From contig NZ_KB893172.1 in the NCBI RefSeq assembly GCF_000374025.1, forward strand, positions 704,307 through 768,306: 64,000 nt of DNA, in the 5' to 3' direction. Both the position numbers and the translations under genes were made by a program. This document shows positions 60,701 to 64,000 of this stretch, in pieces. Position 1 is the stretch's first letter. The number at the start of each line of letters is the position of its first letter. This DNA is from Spirosoma panaciterrae DSM 21099. Lineage in GTDB: Bacteria; Bacteroidota; Bacteroidia; Cytophagales; Spirosomataceae. Under the pieces are notes generated by a model that had not been told where the DNA came from, ran no database searches, and saw only the letters and a list, made by a program, of their open reading frames with translations.

Positions 60701-63143
60701 TCACCGAGGGGGGCGAGCTGACCGTTAGGCTGAAGGCTGTACTGGTCAGGCTGTTGCAGGCTCCGGTGACCACCACGGAGTAGCTGCCCTGATCGGTGGT
60801 CTGAGCGGCCGATAAGCTCAGGGTGGCTGAGGTCTGACCGCTCACTAAAGCGCCATCTTTGTACCACTGATAGCTACTGACGCTGCCCGATACGCTGATA
60901 CTGGCGGTGGCGGCTCCGCCCACGCACACAGTCGTACCTGAAATAGGCTGGACGATGCTCCCTACCGATGCATTTATCGTCAGCGAAAAGGGCAAATCAG
61001 CCGATGTACAACTGCCGTTCTGAACCGTCAATATAAAATTATAGGTACCCGGACTGGTATTGGCCGGGATGCTGATAGAAAACGAGTTTGGTCCCAATGT
61101 GGCATTGGTAATAGCTACAAAATTCGGCATGGCCTGACTTGAGCCTACCCGAACCGAGTATTGATTGGGGCTTTGCTGGGCATTGCTATAGGGTATGGTT
61201 ACCCTGGTACTGGCACAAATGGCAGGTATGGTTCCAATGGTCAACGAAACCGGGCCATTAGGACATAGATCACAAACATCACCGATGCCATCATGATCGG
61301 AATCCGCCTGATTGCGATTGGCAACTGAAGGACAGTTATCGCAGACATCCCCAACCCCATCTCCATCAGCGTCTTCCTGCAATGGGTTGGCAACGGACGG
61401 ACAGTTATCAGACGCATCAGGAACTCCATCGCCATCGGAATCAGGTAGTTGCTGCTGAATTCTGACACTAGCTGTCGTGGTAAACTGTGGGCATCCCTCC
61501 ACGGCAGGGAGGGTGTAGGTGACTGTATAATTACCAGGTGTACTGCTGGTGGGCGTGATCTGGCCTGTATTCGCATTGAGGCTCAAGCCGGACGGACTGG
61601 CGGTATAGGTGCCGCTAGCGGTACCCGTCTGGGTAACCGCTACGGGCCCATGGTTGGTAAAGAACGGTGAACCTGCATAAGCGATAGTGGCACTTGCTGG
61701 AACGTTGACGGTCAGGCTGAAGGCCGTACTGGTCAGACTGTTGCAGGCTCCGGTGACCACCAGGGAGTAGCTGCCCTGATCGGTGGTCTGAGCGGCCGAT
61801 AAGCTCAGGGTGGCCGAGGTCTGGCTGGCGAGCACGGCGCCATCTTTGTACCACTGATAGCTACTGACAGATCCCGATACGCTGACGGACGCACTGACGG
61901 GGCTGCCTACGCAGACCGCTGAGCTGCTGGGGGGCTGGCTTACCACCGACACCAGCGTGTTAATCAGCACCGAAACGTTGCTGGAGAGAAGATTAGCGGT
62001 GGCCAGATCGGGCTGGCCGTCGGCGTTGAAGTCGCCCACCGCTACCGATTGAGGTAGATTGCCTACGGCGAAGTTGGTGGCGGCCGCAAAGCTCCCGTTG
62101 CCCTGGCCCAGCAGCACCGAGACGTTATTGGAACCGTTATTCGCGGTGGCTAGATCGGGCTTGCCGTCGGCGTTGAAATCCCCCACCGCTACCGAAGAAG
62201 GAGTATTGCCCACCGCGAAATTGGTGGCGGCCGCAAAGCTCCCGTTGCCCTGGCCCAGTATCACCGAAACCTTGCTGGAAAAGTAATTAGCGACGGCCAG
62301 ATCCGGCTTGCCGTCGGCATTGAAATCCCCCACCACTACTGAATAAGGAAAACTGCCCACCGTGAATTTGGTGGCGGCCGCAAAGCTGCCGTTACCCTGG
62401 CCCAGCAGCACCGAGACGTCGTTGGAACCGTAATTCGCGGTGGCCAGGTCTGCCTTGCCGTCGGCGTTGAAATCCCCCACCGCTACCGAACGAGGAATAC
62501 TGCTGTCCACCAAAAAGTTGGTGGCGGCCGCAAAGCTACCGTTACCCTGACCCAGCAACACCGAGACATTGCTAGAAGACTGATTAGCAGTGGCCAGGTC
62601 GGGCTTGCCGTCGGCGTTAAAATCGCCCACCGCTACCGATTGAGGTAGATTGCTTACGGCGAAGTTGGTGGCGGCCGCAAAGCTGCCGTTACCCTGGCCT
62701 AGCAGCACCGAGACGTTGTCGGAACCGTTATTAACGGTGGCCAGGTCGGGCTTGCCGTCGGCGTTGAAATCCCCCACCGCTACCGAACTAGGCCTCGTGC
62801 CCACCGCGAAGTTGGTGGCGACGGCAAAGCTGCCGTTGCCCTGGCCTAGCAGCACCGAGACATTGTTGGAACCAGAATTAGCAACGGCCAGGTCGGGCTT
62901 GCCGTCGGCGTTGAAATCCCCCACCGCTACTGAATAAGCATTACTTCCCACCGTCAGGGTAGTAGAAGGAGCGAAACATTGGGCTTGGGCGGCCGGAACC
63001 GCCAGCATCCCCAGGGCTAATACCAACAAAAGGCTACCCAGCCAATGGGCCAGAGGGGATCGGCCATAAGAAAGCGGCCCGGGAGTCGTCCACGGCTGGG
63101 CCTGAGCCGATGGGATCATGGAAGGAAAGCGTTGAAAGAACAT
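57759..63143 (-). CDS. 1794-residue repeat-rich secreted surface protein with T9SS-type C-terminus
   Basis: A signal peptide (WLGSLLLVLALGMLAVPAAQ) precedes seven FG-GAP repeats with VGDFNADGKPDLATANNGS (about 60-400). Ig-like domains follow (SSYQWYKDGA), then thrombospondin type 3 calcium loops (SDGDGVPDASDNCPSVANP, about 570-640), further Ig-like and DUF11 repeats (LVTYTLTLNNTGAS, about 1020-1130), and two putative-Ig (He_PIG) domains with GVPSxTGSxPxSVTAxDP. A module of about 85 residues that contains YxGLTGExIVLA occurs twice, around these. The C-terminal 75 residues (LQVLVLGNPV to HQTVKVIRN) look like a type IX secretion sorting domain. It is probably an exported adhesin or matrix protein. 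The LytTR-only gene lies directly upstream. Confidence 0.85.
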   Translation of the reverse strand: MFFQRFPSMIPSAQAQPWTTPGPLSYGRSPLAHWLGSLLLVLALGMLAVPAAQAQCFAPSTTLTVGSNAYSVAVGDFNADGKPDLAVANSGSNNVSVLLGQGNGSFAVATNFAVGTRPSSVAVGDFNADGKPDLATVNNGSDNVSVLLGQGNGSFAAATNFAVSNLPQSVAVGDFNADGKPDLATANQSSSNVSVLLGQGNGSFAAATNFLVDSSIPRSVAVGDFNADGKADLATANYGSNDVSVLLGQGNGSFAAATKFTVGSFPYSVVVGDFNADGKPDLAVANYFSSKVSVILGQGNGSFAAATNFAVGNTPSSVAVGDFNADGKPDLATANNGSNNVSVLLGQGNGSFAAATNFAVGNLPQSVAVGDFNADGQPDLATANLLSSNVSVLINTLVSVVSQPPSSSAVCVGSPVSASVSVSGSVSSYQWYKDGAVLASQTSATLSLSAAQTTDQGSYSLVVTGACNSLTSTAFSLTVNVPASATIAYAGSPFFTNHGPVAVTQTGTASGTYTASPSGLSLNANTGQITPTSSTPGNYTVTYTLPAVEGCPQFTTTASVRIQQQLPDSDGDGVPDASDNCPSVANPLQEDADGDGVGDVCDNCPSVANRNQADSDHDGIGDVCDLCPNGPVSLTIGTIPAICASTRVTIPYSNAQQSPNQYSVRVGSSQAMPNFVAITNATLGPNSFSISIPANTSPGTYNFILTVQNGSCTSADLPFSLTINASVGSIVQPISGTTVCVGGAATASISVSGSVSSYQWYKDGALVSGQTSATLSLSAAQTTDQGSYSVVVTGACNSLTSTAFSLTVSSPPSVSLTNNGPLTCSQPSVTLSATPGAATYQFGPGASQQGGNSGNSATVNTPGIYSLTALSSSGCSALASTTVTSDTDPPSANISPSSAILTCATPSVSLTATGTGTYRWEDNSSNAVRTVSSPGTYSVRVTGSNGCTATASTTVSSNTDLTPPTLRASATSSVNQPISVTASGCSGTLNWNIQGGSGSASGTVYTLSAVGSYTLAASCTLNSCTSPASSPLSLTILAPAAVSGTKTVLGEFTPGSLVTYTLTLNNTGASTQNDNPGDELTDTLPASLSLLSASATSGSVQPTPTTNTVTWNGSLGPGGSVSITITARILTGTAGQTVSNQARIAYDSDGNNTNDASAKTDDPGVGGSADATSFVVGCPPLSVSLGQNGPLTCTQTSVTLTASSGGDTYQFSAGASQPGGSSANAATVSSPGVYTVTLITSSGCSATASTTVSSNTELTPPTLRASATSSVNQPISVTATGCSGTLNWNIQGGSGSASGAVYTLSAVGSYTLAVSCTLNSCTSPASSPLSLTILAPSPTFAITGVNLISCQPTPNGQRMITFNPVYSGLTGEKIVLAIAYDNFISLQPGPYTLTVPTTQPILTLIAQQGGKTAFFNYRWLEACQAGPSNQPPTTTGISPQNALKGQAYTLSLTSYFADPQAQPLSFQSSPLPAGLSRTGGVISGVPSMTGSFPLSVTASDPQGQWVSSSFVLTITDPTQPNRAPTTTGIGSRTVVVGQPFSLGLPPYFADPDGESLVYRVAGLPATLSLTGGIISGVPSTTGSYPVSVTAVDPGGLFVVTGFGLTVRSTAPVTQPFALVSVSTQGCQNLGGTQRRVTFLPQYTGLTGEGIVLAMTNGYITSQAGPYSQVLSTDQPLLTLIARQGSVTSVYNYNWVSACSGGGRVGALDAGDGLQVLVLGNPVESDQVALQIRGISGSWVAVVLLDTQGKTHHQQRLDNPNPVEQLRVDLPAGKGLQLIQVRTPTQHQTVKVIRN
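59141..59410. repeat. 270-bp direct repeat, copy A, inside the giant gene
   Basis: This segment is nearly identical to 60032-60301, with about ten differences by eye, and is offset by 891 bp. Recombination between the copies would remove 297 codons and keep the frame. Confidence 0.8.
60032..60301. repeat. 270-bp direct repeat, copy B, inside the giant gene
   Basis: Partner of the copy at 59141-59410. Both encode the same Ig-like region with SSVNQPISVTA and SGTLNWNIQGGSGSASG. Confidence 0.8.
61975..62965. repeat. seven tandem FG-GAP repeats of 147-150 bp
   Basis: The unit start TTGGTGGCGG recurs at 62074, 62221, 62368, 62518, 62665 and 62812, a spacing of 147 bp except for one 150-bp step. 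Each unit encodes a 49-residue blade with VGDFNADGxPDLA and VSVLLGQGNGSF. Near-identity at DNA level suggests recent expansion. Confidence 0.9.
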
Positions 63144-63252
63144 AAGCAGACGAGATGGATTGGGTCCGGTTGATTAAAGGATATAGTCAGTAGGAAAGAG
63201 GTCGGGTTGGTGGGGCAGGTTATGAGTGTATGGGTTCGGTGAAAAGCGGGGC

Positions 63253-63627
63253 TTAGCGATTGGTGGTCAAGCGATAGGCTAGTTTCTGGACGGGCAGATG
63301 CGCCAACTCTTGCTGAATTAGGGCGAGCCGACGACGGGCAATGGGCAGCACCGCCTGATCGTCCATGCACACATAGCCATAGCGGCTGACGGGCACCGAT
63401 AGCTGCAGAGCGCGGGCATAGGTGGGGTTGATCAGGGCGCGCTTATGAATGCGGGTGAAGCCCGGCAAGCGGGCTGCGTACCATTTGAGGGTACGCGACA
63501 TAAGCACCGTTTGGCCGTTGTTGAGATAAATCCGGCAATAGTTAATGTCGCCCATCAGGTACAGAATTTTAGCGGGCGCGGTTCGGAACTGGGCTCCTTT
63601 GGCGGAGCGGTATACATTGGGTTTCAT
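63253..63627 (-). CDS. LytTR-domain DNA-binding protein without receiver
   Basis: The 124-residue protein is a single LytTR domain: the opening strand IXYLMGDINYCRIYLNNGQT-like ILYLMGDINYCRIYLNNG, then LMSRTLKWYAARLPGFTRIH, HKRALINPTYA, and a C-terminal helix LALIQQELAHLP. LytTR proteins bind direct repeats near target promoters, usually under a LytS-type kinase and receiver. This one lacks a receiver, so it may be constitutive or answer to another partner. The giant surface-protein gene starts 109 bp downstream on the same strand and is the obvious candidate target or operon mate. Confidence 0.9.
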   Translation of the reverse strand: MKPNVYRSAKGAQFRTAPAKILYLMGDINYCRIYLNNGQTVLMSRTLKWYAARLPGFTRIHKRALINPTYARALQLSVPVSRYGYVCMDDQAVLPIARRRLALIQQELAHLPVQKLAYRLTTNR

Positions 63628-63736
63628 CGCTTAAGCGTTAAGACGGGTTGTGCAGGTCATGGGCTGGGTACGGGTTGCCTGCTACCATGATCGGCTGGGC
63701 GGTTGGTAGCAGGCAGGGGTATAGGTACATCGGTAG

Positions 63737-64000
63737 TTAGAGTCCGTTGATGATGCGGGCGTAGATGTTGTTGAGTCGGTTCACATCATAGCTGCCCCCG
63801 CTGTCATCAGCCACATTCACGGTGATGTTGGAAAAACTGCCCGTATTGGCCGTGGTGCGACTGACCCACACCCCCAGATTCATCGTCGAATGGGGGCTCA
63901 CCGACTCCCCACTAATCAGACTCAGCCGCAGCTGCTGGGGGCCCGCCGAGCTGCTGATCTGCCATTTGGCGTTGAGCACGGGGGTGGGGCTTCCCCCCAG
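63737..64000 (-). CDS. C-terminal end of another surface protein (partial at right edge)
   Basis: The frame is open from the right edge to a stop at 63737. The 87 residues end in SRTTANTGSFSNITVNVADD followed by NIYARIINGL, closely matching the C-terminus of the protein at 41383-44955 (VRTTANTGSVSNLTVNVAND, NIYARILNGL). The two therefore share the same terminal domain. Everything upstream is outside the window. Confidence 0.75.
   Translation of the reverse strand: MGGSPTPVLNAKWQISSSAGPQQLRLSLISGESVSPHSTMNLGVWVSRTTANTGSFSNITVNVADDSGGSYDVNRLNNIYARIINGL

Noticed and set aside
61975..62965. Regular 147-bp repeats that could suggest a CRISPR array
   Set aside because: The repeats are coding, with units far longer than CRISPR repeat-spacer units and no spacer diversity; no cas genes are near.
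1..64000. tRNA, rRNA, IS elements, phage genes, replication origins
   Set aside because: None could be recognised on either strand by reading; a structure-based RNA scan would be needed to exclude small RNAs.

Overview
The window looks like a chromosomal segment from a Spirosoma-like member of the order Cytophagales (phylum Bacteroidota). The evidence is a SusC/SusD pair next to a hybrid one-protein two-component regulator, LytS-type kinases, a LytTR regulator, long secreted proteins with FG-GAP, Ig-like and Por/T9SS-type C-terminal domains, a DUF6934 gene, and repeated Bacteroidota-type -7 boxes (TAnnTTTG) about 12-90 nt upstream of start codons. The genus is inferred from gene content; no rRNA or tRNA gene was seen to confirm it.

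Layout. 1-3.4 kb: an ABC exporter (permease cut by the left edge, plus ATPase) behind a membrane-anchored AraC-type regulator, then a small secreted protein. 3.5-9 kb: a WYL-like single-domain protein, a decayed LacI-type regulator, a large secreted alpha/alpha-toroid enzyme, and a gene graveyard in which a two-gene DUF6934 module sits inside a broken Na+/solute symporter gene. 9-11 kb: a HAD phosphatase and an LpxR-like lipid A deacylase. 11-27 kb: a carbohydrate-utilisation cluster. A CRTAC1-like FG-GAP lipoprotein, SusD and SusC lie on the minus strand. A hybrid sensor/AraC regulator, a mutarotase-like protein and an enolase-superfamily dehydratase with a twin-arginine signal lie divergently on the plus strand. 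Together they suggest sensing, import and oxidation or dehydration of a plant- or microbe-derived sugar acid or glycan.

27-41 kb: housekeeping and signalling genes. These are an MscS-type channel, a processive family 2 glycosyltransferase, an orphan LytS kinase, a receiver-only response regulator, an OafA-type acyltransferase, an AAC(6')-I-like acetyltransferase, a DUF1080 protein, and an HxlR/DoxX/AraC/NmrA redox-type cluster. 41-50 kb: a secreted glycine-rich/beta-helix protein, a TPR-HTH regulator, a TPR lipoprotein and a second small secreted paralogue. 49.7-55 kb: a YfiH-type protein, GlsB, an acyl-CoA dehydrogenase, then UDP-glucose dehydrogenase and UDP-glucuronate decarboxylase, which together make UDP-xylose. 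55-64 kb: a second LytS kinase, an outer-membrane barrel with a Pro/Ala-rich linker, a 1794-residue repeat-rich surface protein, a LytTR-only regulator, and the C-terminal end of another surface protein cut by the right edge.

The features most likely to be undescribed are the coupled DUF6934/60-residue pair and its position in a broken gene, a roughly 85-residue Cys/Gln-containing module repeated in the giant surface protein, two arginine-rich peptides of 37 and 39 residues, and a family of small secreted proteins ending in a hydrophobic-Gln tail. Intergenic regions are rich in long perfect inverted repeats, several of which probably work as terminators between convergent genes.
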